DNA of 64,000 nt from Aulostomus chinensis (taxonomy: Eukaryota > Chordata > Actinopteri > Syngnathiformes > Aulostomidae): assembly GCA_037954235.1 (NCBI GenBank), contig JBBMOA010000011.1:29730325-29794324 (forward strand), written 5' to 3'. This document shows positions 1 to 10,568 of the stretch, piece after piece. The notes under the pieces are model-generated. The model made no database searches, was not told the origin of the DNA, and saw only the letters and a program-made list of their open reading frames with translations. Made by a program: the position numbers and the translations under genes. The stretch's first letter is position 1, and each line of letters begins with the position of its first letter.

Positions 1-300
1 TATTTTGTAGTCATGTCCTGTCTTCCTGACCTCCCTCCTGTGATTACCTCATGTGTCTCACCTGGGTGATTGCACCACCTGTGTCTCGTTTCCCCTCTTG
101 TATTTAACCTGTGTGTCTCCTTAGTTCCTTGTTGGGTCATTGTCGTTTTTCGCTGTCACGGTAGTTGTCATCCTTGTTTCACAGTTATAGTTTTGTCACC
201 CCACGTCTCAATCCTCCAGCTCTCCCCGCCTCAGGCCTCCACCTTTCCTAATAAACCTCTTTACTTGGGTCTCATCATCCCACAAACCCCGTACACAACA
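1..300 (+). repeat. Solo-LTR family A, fragment cut by the window edge
   Basis: The sequence matches, in opposite orientation, the solo LTR that starts at 6710 and ends at 18383. Shared blocks include the stretch after TATTTTGTAGTCATGTCC at the left edge, the TTGTATTTAACCTGTGTG promoter-like block near 100, and an AATAAACCTCTTT block near 250 that looks like an LTR polyadenylation signal. The 5' terminus lies off the window and the 3' terminus is degraded, so no TSD can be read. No coding capacity is evident. Confidence 0.6.
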
Positions 301-1000
301 ATACTAAGCTGAGCTGCGACTACGCCTTGCAAATGATAAATTTAGCTACAATATATGTGTATAATATCCCTATGTCGAGGAAGGACAGCTGTTTGGTAAT
401 CAGAAACTCTCAGCTGGAGTCCTTGGCTTGGCTTTTTTTTTCCCTCAGGGATCTCATCTTTACCCTCATTTATTCATTCATTCACCACTCCTTGCTTCTC
501 AGTGTGTGTGTGTGTGTGTTCAAGGTGATTTAAATTTTCTTGATTATTCTTCTTTTTAAATTTTATTCTTTTTTAATGAAAAACTGCTCTTGCTTCACCA
601 ACTGAGTCATATCCTTGATAACTTACCCCTAGTGACATAGTTTAAGCACTTTAATTACTATTTTGGCATTTTACTGTGTGAAGTACAAACACGTGTCTTC
701 CAGGTTTAATAATAACTTTGATCTGGCAATTATGCTGACGGACACTTTTCTGTACCTAATTTTTCCTCCTCCTCTTCCATCTCCTTCCTTCTTTTACCTC
801 CTTAAAAATGCCCAATCCCATATGTATCTGCCTGGTCCAGTTTATCACTGAGGGGTTGTGAGGGATTGACCAGCCCAATTGCTCGTCCCTTTTGGATTAC
901 CTTACTCTTCCTTCTTGGGTAGGGGCTGGGGTTCTGGCAGGGCAATCTGCCATCCAGAAAACTCCAGATTTGTCATTTTAGAAGCCAACTACAAACAACC
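301..1000. other. Intronic DNA without a recognised gene
   Basis: Mostly T-rich, AT-rich sequence with a short (GT)n run near 499-519. Short open frames here show no recognisable motif. Because tgfb2 exons lie downstream on the same strand and earlier tgfb2 exons are missing, this is most likely tgfb2 intron. Confidence 0.5.
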
Positions 1001-1002
1001 CT

Positions 1003-3342
1003 ATGTTTTACCGCACACCACTCCCATCCATTCACCTGGCAAACCTTCGCTCCCTTCCTAATAAGATGGACGAGCTGCTTCTTCTCAATGGATCCAACAA
1101 GGACTTGGCACATTCTGCTGCCCTTTGCTTCACTGAACCCTGGCTCAGTGAGGCTGTACCTGACGCCGGATTACATCTGCCGGGCTTCTCTCTTTATCGT
1201 GCAGACCGCGCTAAGGAGCTATCAGGGAAAACAAAGGGCGGTGGAATATGCTTTTACATAAATGAAGGTTGGTGCACATCCGTCACAGTCCTGTCTGAAC
1301 ATTGCAGCCCGAATCTGGAAGCTCTTATCATTAACTGTAAGCCGTTTTATTCGCCGCGGGAGTTTTCCTCCTTCATCATGGTCGGAGTTTACACCCCCCC
1401 CCCCCCAAGCCAACGTGAGTGAAGCGCTGCAAACTCGCTGAGCAATTACACGGCTTTGGAACAAAACACCCGGACGCGCTCTTTATTGTTATGGATGACC
1501 TGACAGAGACTGTGACAGCCTACATCACTTTCTGTGAGGACATGTGTGTGCCAACCAAAACATTTTGGACTTTAAATAACTGCAAGCCATGGTTCACCGC
1601 CAGACTGCATCAGCTCCGCCTGGCCAAGGAGGAGGCCTATAGGAGTGGGGACAGGGTCCTGTACAGGCAGGCCAGAAACCCGCTGAACAAGGAGATCAGA
1701 GTGGCTAAGAGGAGCTACTCAGAGAAGCTGAAAAACCAGTTTTCAGCAAACAACCCTGCTTCAGTGTGGAGGGGCCTGCGAGACATCATCAACTCCAGGA
1801 GACACCCCCCCCCCCCCCCCGCATCGAGGCAAACAAAGATCTGGCAGACAACCTCAACACCTTTTACTGCAGATATGAGAGGAACAACTTCACACCTCTC
1901 ACCCACTCCAGCCCACCTCTCACCCAGACCATCAGTACTGCAGTGACCCCCGCCACACCTCCAGCTGCTCCCCAACCTGTCCCCCTTGTCACACTCAGAG
2001 TGTGTGAAGATGAGCTGAGGTGGCTGTTCCAGAAACTGAAAATCAAGAAAGCACCAGGCCCAGATGGAGTGTCACTATCCTGTCTGAAAGCCTGTGCTGA
2101 CCAGCTGGCTCCAGTCTTCACCAGGATCTTCAACAGCTCCCTGGAGAAGTGTGAAGTCCCCGCCATTCTCAAACACTCCACCATCATCCCAGTCCCCAAG
2201 AACCCCTCCATCACTGGACTGAACGACTACAGGGCGGTGGCACTGACGTCTGTGGTCATGAAATCCTCTGAAAGACTGGTGTTGAGCCATCAAAGGACTG
2301 TAACAGGACCCCTGCTGGATCCCCTGCAGTTTGCCTACTGGGCAAACAGGTCGGTGGATGATGCTGTCAATCTGGGACTGCACTACATCCTGCAGCATCT
2401 TCACAGCCCAGGGAGCTACGCAAGCTTCCTGTTTGTGGACTTTAGCTCGGCATTCAACACGATCATCCCTGAACTCCTCTCCTCCAAACTCTCCCACCTC
2501 AACGTGCCGCCGTCCATCTGTCAGTGGACCACCAGCTCCCTGACAGACAGGAGTCAGCAGGTGAGGCTGGGAGATTTCACCTCAACAACCCGGACTGTCA
2601 GCACTGGCGCCCCCCAAGGGTGTGTCCTGTCCCCCCTGCTCTTCTCCCTCTATACCAACGACTGCACCTCCAAGCACCCAGCTGTGAAGCTCTTGAAGTA
2701 CGCAGACGACACAACGGTCATCGGCCTGATCCAGGACGGCTGGTTTTCTGGTGCAGTCAGAGCAACTTGGAGCTGAACACGCTCAAGACTGTGGAGATGA
2801 CAGTGGACTTCAGAAGACAGCCCTGGCCACTGCTCCCCCTCACCATCAGCAACAGCCCTGTGTCAGCCGTTGAGTCCTTCAAGTTCCTGGGAACTACAAT
2901 CTCTCAGAACCTGAAGTGGGAGACGAACATCCACTCCATCCTGAAGAAGGCCCAGCAGAGGATGTACTTCCTGCGACAGCTGAAGAGACACGGTCTGCCT
3001 CAGGAGCTGTTGATCCAGTTCTACACCACTGTCATCGAGTCTGTCCTGTGCACCTCCATCACCGTGTGGTTCAGAGGAGCCACACAGCAGGACAAGAACA
3101 GACTGCAGCGCACAGTTGGGACTGCCCAAAGAATCACTGGAGCCCCCCTGCCCTCTATTCAGGAACTGTACTCCTCCAGAGTCAGGAAATGGGCAGGGAA
3201 CATCATCAGAGACCCTTCTCACCCTGGACACAAACTGTTCCCACTCCTCCCCTCTGGTAGGCGCTACAGAGCTCTGCGCACAAAAACAACAAGACTGAAA
3301 AACAGTTTCTCTCCCACTGCCATGACTCTACTAAAGAGTTGA
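1003..3342 (+). pseudogene. LINE endonuclease-reverse transcriptase ORF2, broken
   Basis: The product would nick target DNA and reverse-transcribe the LINE RNA. Endonuclease remains (1060-1420) include CFTEPWLSEAVPD, YRADRAKE and GGGICFYIN. Most of the C-terminal endonuclease is deleted near 1420-1490, after a poly-C run. The RT follows with KAPGPDGVSLSCLKAC, LFVDFSSAFNTIIP, GAPQGCVLSPLLF and the catalytic YADD near 2699-2710. A second poly-C tract (1805-1820) and a small deletion after YADD near 2740 change frame. The C-terminal region (FKFLGTTISQNLKWE, LPSGRRYRAL) is open to 3342 in frame 1. At least three frames are used, so no functional protein can be made. Confidence 0.85.
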
Positions 3343-3638
3343 TCTGTTAACCTGCTGCACTGTTGAGTGGTCACACACTCATGTTCAACTGGACACCCAC
3401 TCAAGTCTGCACTACATTGTGGACCTTGCACCAATTATGTTTTTGCACTGATCATATTTTGTGCATATTATCTCTTTGCATGGGTGTGTATATTTTCTAT
3501 TGTATATATTTTCTATTATTTATGTTTATTTTTATGTTTCTTCTGCTCATTCCATGAGTGACACCAACTGCCGGAGTCAAATTCCTTGTATGTTGTGAAC
3601 ATACTTGGCCAATAAAACTCATTCTGATTCTGATTTTA
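1003..3638 (+). mobile_element. LINE (non-LTR retrotransposon), jockey/L2-type, degraded
   Basis: The element runs from a partial apurinic-type endonuclease through RT to a 3' end with AATAAAA and a short TTCTGA repeat tail near 3610-3635. Such a tandem tail is typical of L2/CR1-like LINEs in fish. The 5' end is not clear and no TSD was identified. It lies in the tgfb2 intron just upstream of the exon at 3759. The clade is inferred from motif style only. Confidence 0.85.
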
Positions 3639-3758
3639 TTGGGATTGGACAACCTGTTTTAAATGACAATGGTTCTTAAATTCAAGATGTATATCATTTG
3701 TTCATTGGCTGTTGTTTGTTTCCATTTTTGACATCTCACACTTTTCTATTCTCCACAG

Positions 3759-3891
3759 ATTTTAACGCACAAAGACCTGATGTCTCCAACACAGCGGTAT
3801 ATTGACAGCAAGGTGGTACGCATACAGACAGAAGGGGAGTGGCTGTCCTTTGATGTGACAGAGGCAGTTAGTGAATGGCTGAACCACAGGG
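3759..3891 (+). CDS. tgfb2: tgfb2 exon, propeptide (probably exon 3 of 7)
   Basis: This 133-bp exon encodes part of the latency-associated propeptide of TGF-beta 2, a secreted ligand. The reading starts in phase 0 with ILTHKDL, continues with SPTQRYIDSKVV and GEWLSFDVTEAV, and ends at NHR plus one base (phase 1). The acceptor is TTCTATTCTCCACAG and the donor is G|GTAAGC. The segment corresponds to the family's conserved propeptide block ending in D-V-T-x-A-V-x-E-W-L. It joins in phase to 3974. The exon number is inferred from the usual seven-exon layout of TGFB genes. Upstream exons are not in the window. Confidence 0.94.
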
Positions 3892-3973
3892 GTAAGCGCA
3901 TTCTCTACCTTCATTGCTTATTGAATTTAGAATATTATTTCATCACCTTGTTACAACTTTTTTCTCTCCACAG

Positions 3974-4084
3974 ACAGAAACAGTGGATTCAAGATCAGCC
4001 TGCACTGCCCATGCTGTACATTTGTACCATCAAATAACTACATTATTCCCAACAAGAGTGAAGAGCTGGAGGCACGGTTTGCAG
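3974..4084 (+). CDS. tgfb2: tgfb2 exon, propeptide cysteine cluster (probably exon 4 of 7)
   Basis: This 111-bp exon lies after an 82-bp intron (3892-3973) with acceptor CTCTCCACAG. The split codon G+AC gives D, followed by RNSGFKISLHCPCCTF and then NNYIIPNKSEELEARFAG. The CPCC cluster matches the position where TGF-beta propeptide chains are disulphide-linked. The exon ends one base into a glycine codon (phase 1) before GTTATT. The next coding segment, at 49943, begins with the matching two bases of that codon, so splicing across 45.9 kb restores the frame. Confidence 0.94.
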
Positions 4085-4677
4085 GTTATTTGATCTGTTA
4101 GACAATGTTAAAGGACAAGACTGATGCCATATTGGTTTCCCTACTGTTAACACATGTCATGAAATGACCCCATGAACAATAGTGTGTTGATCTATCTCTG
4201 GCCTTGTGCAAACGTGGTATTAAGAGCTGCTCTGGGTGATCCAAGCACAGGTAGTCAGACTTCATACCAGGTGTGCACATCGTGAATGTGTCTTGAAAGC
4301 ATCCTGAGATCTGATCACTGACACTACATTTGGAGGTGCGGAGATATCCTTTGATTCTCTGAAAATAGGCCCTGACCTACATGGATTTTGAGGCATGCTA
4401 TCATGTCTGATCTTGTGAAAAGACTGCATGGAGAGATGCATCAAAAAACTTGGCCTTTAGTTTGGCAGGAAAATGCAGAGGAACAGTCACAGTGTGTGTC
4501 CTTGTGTTATCTGTCTTCTATTTATAACTTTGGAGTATTAAACATGGTGAGGAACCGTCAGATGTGCTGCTCACTCTTTTATTATTAGCGAATGTCTCTC
4601 ATCCATCAGCTGATCTCTCTGTCTCCATCGCTGTTCAAACATATAATAAGCATGACTGATCATCCAAAACAGACGCA
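4085..4677. other. Intronic DNA, no recognised element
   Basis: No recognisable coding motif. A block near 4210-4320 with ATACCAGGTGTGCACA recurs near 18948-18967, suggesting an old dispersed repeat of unknown family. Confidence 0.4.
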
Positions 4678-4688
4678 AATTCCTTTAC
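4678..4688 (+). repeat. TSD, left copy (AATTCCTTTAC)
   Basis: The 11-bp sequence AATTCCTTTAC recurs exactly at 6343-6353, bracketing the palindromic Penelope-like unit. Confidence 0.85.
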
Positions 4689-4803
4689 CTATGTGGGAGT
4701 GGTCAGTGCTATTGTGGTGGAAACGACCCTCCCGAGACTCACCTGGCCTCCCCAAACGACAGTCGTTGTGAGGTGTCAGGGAGTTTCACCGACCACTCAG
4801 GTG

Positions 4804-5288
4804 CTAATGGGCTGTGCTGGCAGCAGCCGTTCCACATGGGTCTTTCAGCTGAGCTCTTTGGGGAAGTTTTGAAAGGACTTGGTTGTAAATAGGTGAAAGG
4901 AAATGTCGCAGTCCACCTCCTCTGTTCAAAGATGGTTTCTCTATCCTGACGTGGATGGCTTCTTTAACTCCTCTTTCAAACCATCTGTCCTCTCTGTCGA
5001 GGATTTGGACATGGTCGTCCTGGAAGGAGTGGCTTTCCTCTTTGAGGTGGAGGAAAACCGCTGAGTCCTGTCCTCCAGAGTTGGCTCTTCTATGTTGGGC
5101 CATGCGCTTGTTGAGGGGCTGTTTGGTTTCCCCTATGTAGAGATCCGTGCAGGCCTCACTGCATCTGACAGCGTATACCAGATTGCTTTTCTGGCTGTGA
5201 GGGGTGGGATCTTTGGGGTGAACCAGTCTTTGTCTCAGAGTGTTGTCTGGTTTAAAAGACACAGGGATGCAGTGCTTGTTATAGATTG
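4804..5288 (-). pseudogene. PLE GIY-YIG endonuclease, inverted left arm
   Basis: This is the minus-strand copy of the PLE C-terminal endonuclease. It shows the GIY-YIG-like core NLVYAVRCSEACTDLYIGET, the helix with RMAQHRRAN, and FLHLKEESHSF, with the conserved His. It ends with QLKDPCGTAAASTAH, near the family's C-terminus. Homology to the right arm stops near 5288, so the open frame beginning at 5313 has no genuine start. There is no RT and no ATG-initiated complete protein. Differences from the right arm are few, consistent with both arms coming from one template. Confidence 0.8.
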
Positions 5289-5379
5289 GAGGATGGTGAG
5301 AGTCAAAAAGCAAGTATTAGTCAGTGTGGGTGGGTTTGTGCAACACAGAGCGGAGACCATCCCCACCAGCGTCCAAGGC

Positions 5380-6048
5380 CGGAAAAAAGAACAGCAGCAT
5401 CTGATAAGAGCACTTAAAACTTGTGGCTTCCCAGACTGGACCTTTGTAAAATCTTCTTCCAGGTCCAGAAAGGAGGAGAGCTCCAGGAGGAGGGAAGATG
5501 AAGAAGGCAGGAGAAAAAACATAGTGATCCCCTATGTGGCAGGGGTTTCTGAGAAATTAAGGAGAATCTATAACAAGCACTGCATCCCTGTGTCTTTTAA
5601 ACCAGACAACACTCTGAGACAAAGACTGGTTCACCCCAAAGATCCCACCCCTCACAGCCAGAAAAGCAATCTGGTATATGCTGTCAGATGCAGTGAGGCC
5701 TGCACGGATCTCTACATAGGGGAAACCAAACAGCCCCTCAACAAGCGCATGGCCCAACATAGAAGAGCCAACTCTGGAGGACAGGACTCAGCGGTTTTCC
5801 TCCACCTCAAAGAGGAAAGCCACTCCTTCCAGGACGACCATGTCCAAATCCTCGACAGAGAGGACAGATGGTTTGAAAGAGGAGTTAAAGAAGCCATCCA
5901 CGTCAGGATAGAGAAACCATCTTTGAACAGAGGAGGTGGACTGCGACATTTCCTTTCACCTATTTACAACCAAGTCCTTTCAAAGCTTCCCCAAAGAGTT
6001 CAGCTGAAAGACCCATGTGGAACGGCTGCTGCCAGCACAGCCCATTAG
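5380..6048 (+). pseudogene. PLE endonuclease with RT-endonuclease linker, right arm
   Basis: This plus-strand remnant is open for more than 200 residues. From about 5390 it encodes the linker (HLIRALKTCGFPDW, a Lys/Arg/Glu-rich stretch, then NIVIPYVAGVSEKLRR), which is not duplicated in the left arm. The GIY-YIG domain follows: VYAVRC near 5678, DLYIGET near 5710, MAQHRRAN near 5749. The protein would nick target DNA for retrotransposition. The longer open frame from 5092 runs antisense through the left arm, so its first 65 or so residues are not PLE protein. The RT part is absent. Confidence 0.85.
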
Positions 6049-6224
6049 CACCTGAGTGGTCGGTGAAACTCCCTAACGACCACCCCTGAAACTCCCTGAC
6101 ACCTCACAACGACTGTCGTTTGGGGAGGCCAGTTGAGTCTCGGGAGGGTCGTTTCCACCACAATAGCACTGACCACTCCCACATAGGTTTATAAGCTGGA
6201 GTTTCCACACTCTTCACTAGAACT

Positions 6225-6259
6225 GAAGAAGCCTCTCGGATGAGAGGTGAAACGTCTTC
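6225..6259 (+). other. PLE 3' hairpin with hammerhead-like residues
   Basis: An inner stem CCTCTC (6232-6237) pairs with GAGAGG (6242-6247) across a GGAT loop. An outer stem GAAGA (6225-6229) pairs with TCTTC (6255-6259), leaving an internal loop with TGAAACG. PLEs are known to carry hammerhead ribozyme motifs near their termini; GATGA followed by GAAAC here is reminiscent of that core. The canonical CTGATGA is not intact, so catalytic activity is not claimed. Confidence 0.45.
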
Positions 6260-6342
6260 AAGATAAGCTTACGTCCAGTTGACCAGATTTTACTTCGCTT
6301 CGAGCTACGATGACCTGGATGAATGAGAACCTACACAGACAT

Positions 6343-6353
6343 AATTCCTTTAC
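6343..6353 (+). repeat. TSD, right copy (AATTCCTTTAC)
   Basis: Exact repeat of 4678-4688, directly after the PLE 3' end CCTACACAGACAT. Confidence 0.85.
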
Positions 6354-6704
6354 ATTTTCAAAATGTCAGTGGCAGACTGAGTAGATGTGTTGGTCAACAT
6401 GATCTAGAGCAACAAGAAACATTTTTGCACTATTTCAGCAAATCAACTGTCACGGGTAATACGACAATTAAAAATTTGCAAATGGAAGTAATGTACCGTA
6501 AATGACCAATTAATAGCCCGGTGTCAAACTGCTGCCGGGTCTCATATAATGGCCGAGGGCCCGACCTCATTTTGTAAAATAGACGCCTGTCTCAAATAAA
6601 CACCAGGTTCGTTTAAACGCCTGGGGGCCATTATTTGGGATTAATTTCATCTTAACTTGGTTTCATGTAAGATTTTGCTATTTATTTTAACTTACCATTA
6701 ATTT

Positions 6705-6709
6705 ATGTC
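6705..6709 (-). repeat. TSD of solo LTR, left copy (ATGTC)
   Basis: ATGTC directly precedes TGTCAAGAT and recurs at 18384-18388 directly after ATCGTGACA. Confidence 0.75.
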
Positions 6710-6857
6710 TGTCAAGATTATGGGGTTGAGGATGATGGAGACCCAATTGCAGACAGTGAGGGCGGTGCACAAAAGAGGTTTATTGAAAGGGGGGAACGGG
6801 AGACGTGGCGTGAGGGCGGAGGCTGGAGACGTGGCGTGAGGCTGGAGACGTGGTGTG

Positions 6858-6870
6858 AGGCAGGAGGCTT
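6858..6870 (+). repeat. TSD of LINE, left copy (AGGCAGGAGGCTT)
   Basis: This 13-bp sequence recurs exactly at 9517-9529. Confidence 0.85.
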
Positions 6871-6981
6871 CACATTCACCTTGACAGAACTCTGGCAAAC
6901 ATCTTTCTGGCACTCATCTCCTCCTTTGCACTCGAACTAGCTCCTTCTCCTCCCACCCACAAAGCTGGTAAAGTCCTTGAC

Positions 6982-9220
6982 TTGGTGCTGACTCGTAACT
7001 GCTCCATAACAGATGTGACAGTTACCCCACTCCACCTGTCAGACCATTTCTTGGTCAAATTTGCGGCTGCCTTTCCGCAATTGCAGACACCCACACAGAC
7101 GGTTTTCTTCCTCAGAAACCTGAAGTCCCTCACAGCAGCACAGCTGTCTGATGAGGTGAACTCCGTCATGCCCGACCACTCGCACTTCTCCTCACTTTCT
7201 GTTCATGAGGCCACAGAAACACTCTGTTCCTCTCTGACATCCACTCTGGACAAACTCTGCCTCCTGGTGTCCAAACCAGCCAAGAAAAAACAACCAAGTC
7301 CATGGCTCTCTGAAGTTCTGAGAGAACAAAGAGCTGGACTCAGGGCAGCAGAAAGAAAGTGGCGTAAATCCCAAGAACCCACTGACTTGTCCTTATACAA
7401 ACAGAAACTTGCTTCCTTCACCTCATGCTTACAGTCCGCTAAGAAAGCCTTCTATCAGAACAAGATCTGTGCCACTTCTGATTCCAGAAAACTGTTTATG
7501 GCGTTTAACTCCTTGCTTTCTCCTCCAGTTGCTCAGCCTTCCACTGCGCTGACTTCAGACATGTTTGCCTCCTTTTTTACTGAAAAGGTTGCTGCAATCA
7601 GCAACCAGTTCTATGAGCCTGACCAGTCCAGTCAGCACCAACTTGCCACTGCTGCTTCACTCTTCTCCTTTGCTCCTCTGAGCGAGGATGAGGTCTCCAG
7701 ACTTCTCCTGAGCTCAAAACCTACAACTTGTCCTCTCGATTCCATACCCACCAGCATCCTGCAGACCATTTTGCCCACTATCAAACCTGCAGTCACACAC
7801 ATTGTCAATTCCTCCCTGGAAACTGGCATTTTTCCTGCTACTTTTAAGCAGGCCCGTGTCACCCCACTGCTCAAAAAGCTTAATCTCAACCCCGCCAAGG
7901 TTGAAAACTCCAGGCCAGTATCACTTCTGCCATTCCTGTCAAAAATACTGGAGCGCTCAGTATTTAACCAGGTCTCTGAACATCTGCGAAACAACAACCT
8001 ACTTGACTCTTTTCAGTCTGGCTTCAGGTGTGACCACTCCACTGAGACTGCACTCCTGTCAGTCCCTGAGTCACTGAGATGAGCTCGAGCTGCTGGTCAG
8101 TGCTCCGTCCTACTTCTGCTGGACCTGTCTGCTGCCTTCGACACGGTGAACCATCACATTCTCCTCTCCACACTCTCGTGAGCTCGGCATATCTGGTTCT
8201 GCCTTGTTGTGGTTCAAGTCCTACCTCACAGGCAGATCCTTCAGAGTGTCATGGCGAGGAAAGGTGTCTAGGTCACATGGCCTATCGACTGGGGTTCCTC
8301 AGGGGTCAGTGCTTGGTGCCCTTCTCTTCTCTCTGTACACCACCTCACTTGGTGCAGTGATCCGCTCCCATGGCTTCTCCTACCACTGTTATGCTGACGA
8401 CACTCAGCTGCTCCTCTCTTTTCCACCTGATGACAGAACGGTCTCAGATCGTATATCAGCGTGTCTGGCTGATATCTCCACATGGATGAAGGAACGCCAC
8501 CTTCAACTGAATCTGTCGAAGACTGAACTTATGGTCTTTCCAGCTTGTCCATCTGTTCAGCCTCAGGTCAGTGTCCAACTTGACTCGAGCCTACTTGTGC
8601 CCACAAACTCAACCAGAAACCTGGGTGTCATGATTGATGACCAGCTGACCTTTAAGGTTCATGTGGCCTCAGTTTCTCGGCCTTGCTGTTATGCACTCTA
8701 CAACATCAGGAAGATCAGACCCTTCCTGACCCAACAGACCACACAGATTCTGGTTCAGGCTCTTGTCATCTCACGTATTGACTACTGCAACTCTCTTCTG
8801 GCAGGCCTCCCTGCATGCTCATTCAAGCCTCTGCAGATGATCCAGAATGCAGCAGCACGTCTGGTCTTCAACCAGCCCAAAAGGGCACATGTCACCCCGC
8901 TGCTGGTTTCTCTTCACTGGCTTCCATTGGCAGCCAGAATCAAATTCAAGGCACTTCTCATGGCTTACAAAACAATCACAAGAACGGCTCCAGCCTAACT
9001 GGAATCCCTGATCCAGGTCTACTCTCCTTCTCGCCCACTACGCTCTGCATGCTAAAGACGCCTGGTGCTTCCAGCCCAGCGCTGCTCCAAATCTCTAGCC
9101 AGACTCTTCTCTTCTGTTGTTCCCAAATGGTGGAACGAACTACTGAACTCTGTGCGTTCTGCTGAGTCCCTTTCTACTTTTAAGAGACAATTGAAGACTC
9201 AATTGTTCAGAGAGCACTGA
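6982..9220 (+). pseudogene. LINE endonuclease-reverse transcriptase, broken
   Basis: The coding remnant starts within the C-terminal endonuclease (LHLSDHFLVKF, with the conserved S-D-H). RT motifs follow: SRPVSLLPFLSKILER, LLLDLSAAFDTVNH near 8120, TGVPQGSVLGALLFSLYT near 8290 and catalytic CYADDTQL near 8388-8411. The C-terminus has LGVMIDDQLTF, SRIDYCNSLLAG and TPLLVSLHWLPL. Breaks visible are a TGA near 8083, a one-base frameshift near 8180, and TAA codons near 8997 and 9052. The remaining frame can be followed to 9220. Confidence 0.87.
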
Positions 9221-9473
9221 GGCACTGAACCTGACTCTGCTCCTCTTTGTCCTGTGGGGTAGAATCAGTCAGAGGGTCCCAGACCCAGCACTTTGTGACT
9301 ATGTAGCACTAACTGGGTTGGGTGATGTTGTATGTTTGTCCAAAAAAAAAAAGGGGGGGGGCGACAATTCTTCTGCCACTAGATGGCAGTACCTGTGACC
9401 AAATCACAACTGAAGCACTTTTGCGCTACTATGGGTTTTTCCTTAAGTCTGAATTCTTGCTTGTGTTGTACGT

Positions 9474-9490
9474 CGCTTTGGACAAAAGCG
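9474..9490 (+). other. LINE 3' recognition hairpin
   Basis: CGCTTT (9474-9479) pairs perfectly with AAAGCG (9485-9490) around a GGACA loop. The UnaL2 3' stem-loop has a GGAUA loop that its RT recognises; this copy differs by one base. TCTGCTAAATG follows, as expected for this family. Confidence 0.7.
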
Positions 9491-9516
9491 TCTGCTAAAT
9501 GAAATTGTAGAATTGT

Positions 9517-9529
9517 AGGCAGGAGGCTT
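9517..9529 (+). repeat. TSD of LINE, right copy
   Basis: AGGCAGGAGGCTT, identical to 6858-6870, directly after the ATTGTAG tail. Confidence 0.85.
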
Positions 9530-9570
9530 GACGTGACAAAAACTACAACTGTGACGATGACAACAGCAAA

Positions 9571-10552
9571 TGTTACACACTTGAATAGAAACGATAATTC
9601 CAGTGTGCGGAAATAAGGTTTTATTTTCTTGTTCTGTAAAAACACTGACAAAATGCATATGAGCAACACTAGCACTCGTTGAAAACTCCGGTCCTTTCTT
9701 TTTAACATATCACCATATCAAAAATAGTGCAAAACAATAAAGGTGCATTTTCTGGTAAGCATAAAATATCAATAATCAATACTCTCTTGTATCAAATAAA
9801 TCGAAATTCACATTACTATGACAACAGTACATTTTTCTTCTTGTAAACAAAATAAAGAATATCCTTGGCATCCTCTCACATTACCAAAAATACCACTCTT
9901 TCCCCAAAACGAAATATGTCAGTGGCATTACATTACTCTGTTTAGTAGAACCATAATAAAATCATTTTGCACAACACACCATTCACATCCCATTCATTCC
10001 AGGCTACAGGTGAGCTTCTTTACCCCACTCGACGTCACGGTAAGTAAAATAATGAGTAAGTATATCTCATGTTACTAACGTGCATTCCACACACACATTT
10101 GCTCCACGGATACTCTCCTCCGGTTATACCTTCATTTAACATATTCCCCATTACCTTTATACACTTTTATCTCGTCATTTCTCACCTGTAAAAACACAGA
10201 CAAAATGCACATGAGCAACACTGGCACTCGTTGAAAACTCCGGTCCTTTCTGAAGAGGAAGGACCCCTGCTGTTCAACATGTGCGTTGCACAGAGAGTGT
10301 TTAGCTGCCCAAAGATCACCCGTCCCAATGAGTGTCACTCAGAGTCATTTTAGTGTAATACCCAGAATGATAAAGTGTTTTACAACTTTAAGTAAATGTG
10401 TGTTATGTGCCACATTTTAACCACAGTCCCAAGAATAATGTAAATAGCATCCTAATGAAATTAAATGTTATATGAAACGAAATACAATAAATGAAATAAT
10501 ATGATGGGGGTATGCCTGTTTTAATGTAACTAATTTAATCATGTATCTCACA
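9571..10552 (-). repeat. 3' LTR of Gypsy-like element
   Basis: On the minus strand it starts TGTGAGATAC and ends GTGTGTAACA. It contains an internal direct repeat of about 68 bp: 9637-9705 resembles 10188-10255, both with GAAAACTCCGGTCCTTTCT. Short open frames inside the LTR are not genes. Confidence 0.85.
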
Positions 10553-10568
10553 CTCTCCCCTCCAAAAC
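10553..10568 (-). promoter_or_regulatory. Polypurine tract of Gypsy-like element
   Basis: On the minus strand TTTTGGAGGGGAGAG lies directly before the 3' LTR start TGTGAG, the normal position for the plus-strand DNA primer. Confidence 0.7.

Larger units (their letters stand above)
4689..6342 (+). mobile_element. Penelope-like element, palindromic 5'-to-5' unit
   Basis: Penelope-like elements (PLEs) encode an RT fused to a GIY-YIG endonuclease and often carry inverted terminal copies. The left arm (about 4691-5288, minus) is the reverse complement of the right arm (about 5565-6187, plus). A unique centre lies at 5289-5564. The right arm continues to a fuller 3' end (6188-6342) with a hairpin at 6225-6259. 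Identical 11-bp TSDs flank the whole structure, so both arms arrived as one insertion. The RT domain is missing: the unit is 5'-truncated and keeps only the endonuclease part. Confidence 0.85.
6871..9516 (+). mobile_element. L2-clade (UnaL2-like) LINE, 5'-truncated
   Basis: The element is bracketed by an exact 13-bp TSD. It begins inside the endonuclease domain and ends with a hairpin (9474-9490) followed by a tandem ATTGTAG tail. The 3' hairpin resembles the stem-loop used for template recognition by the eel LINE UnaL2, which places it in the L2 clade. The insertion lies within the minisatellite part of solo LTR family A. Confidence 0.87.

Noticed and set aside
5092..6048. 318-codon open frame as a novel protein
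   Set aside because: Its first part is the antisense of the inverted Penelope arm; only the part from about 5380 is genuine Penelope coding sequence.
6225..6259. Active hammerhead ribozyme
   Set aside because: The conserved CTGATGA core is changed and a short stem II cannot be drawn, so only a hammerhead-like hairpin is reported.
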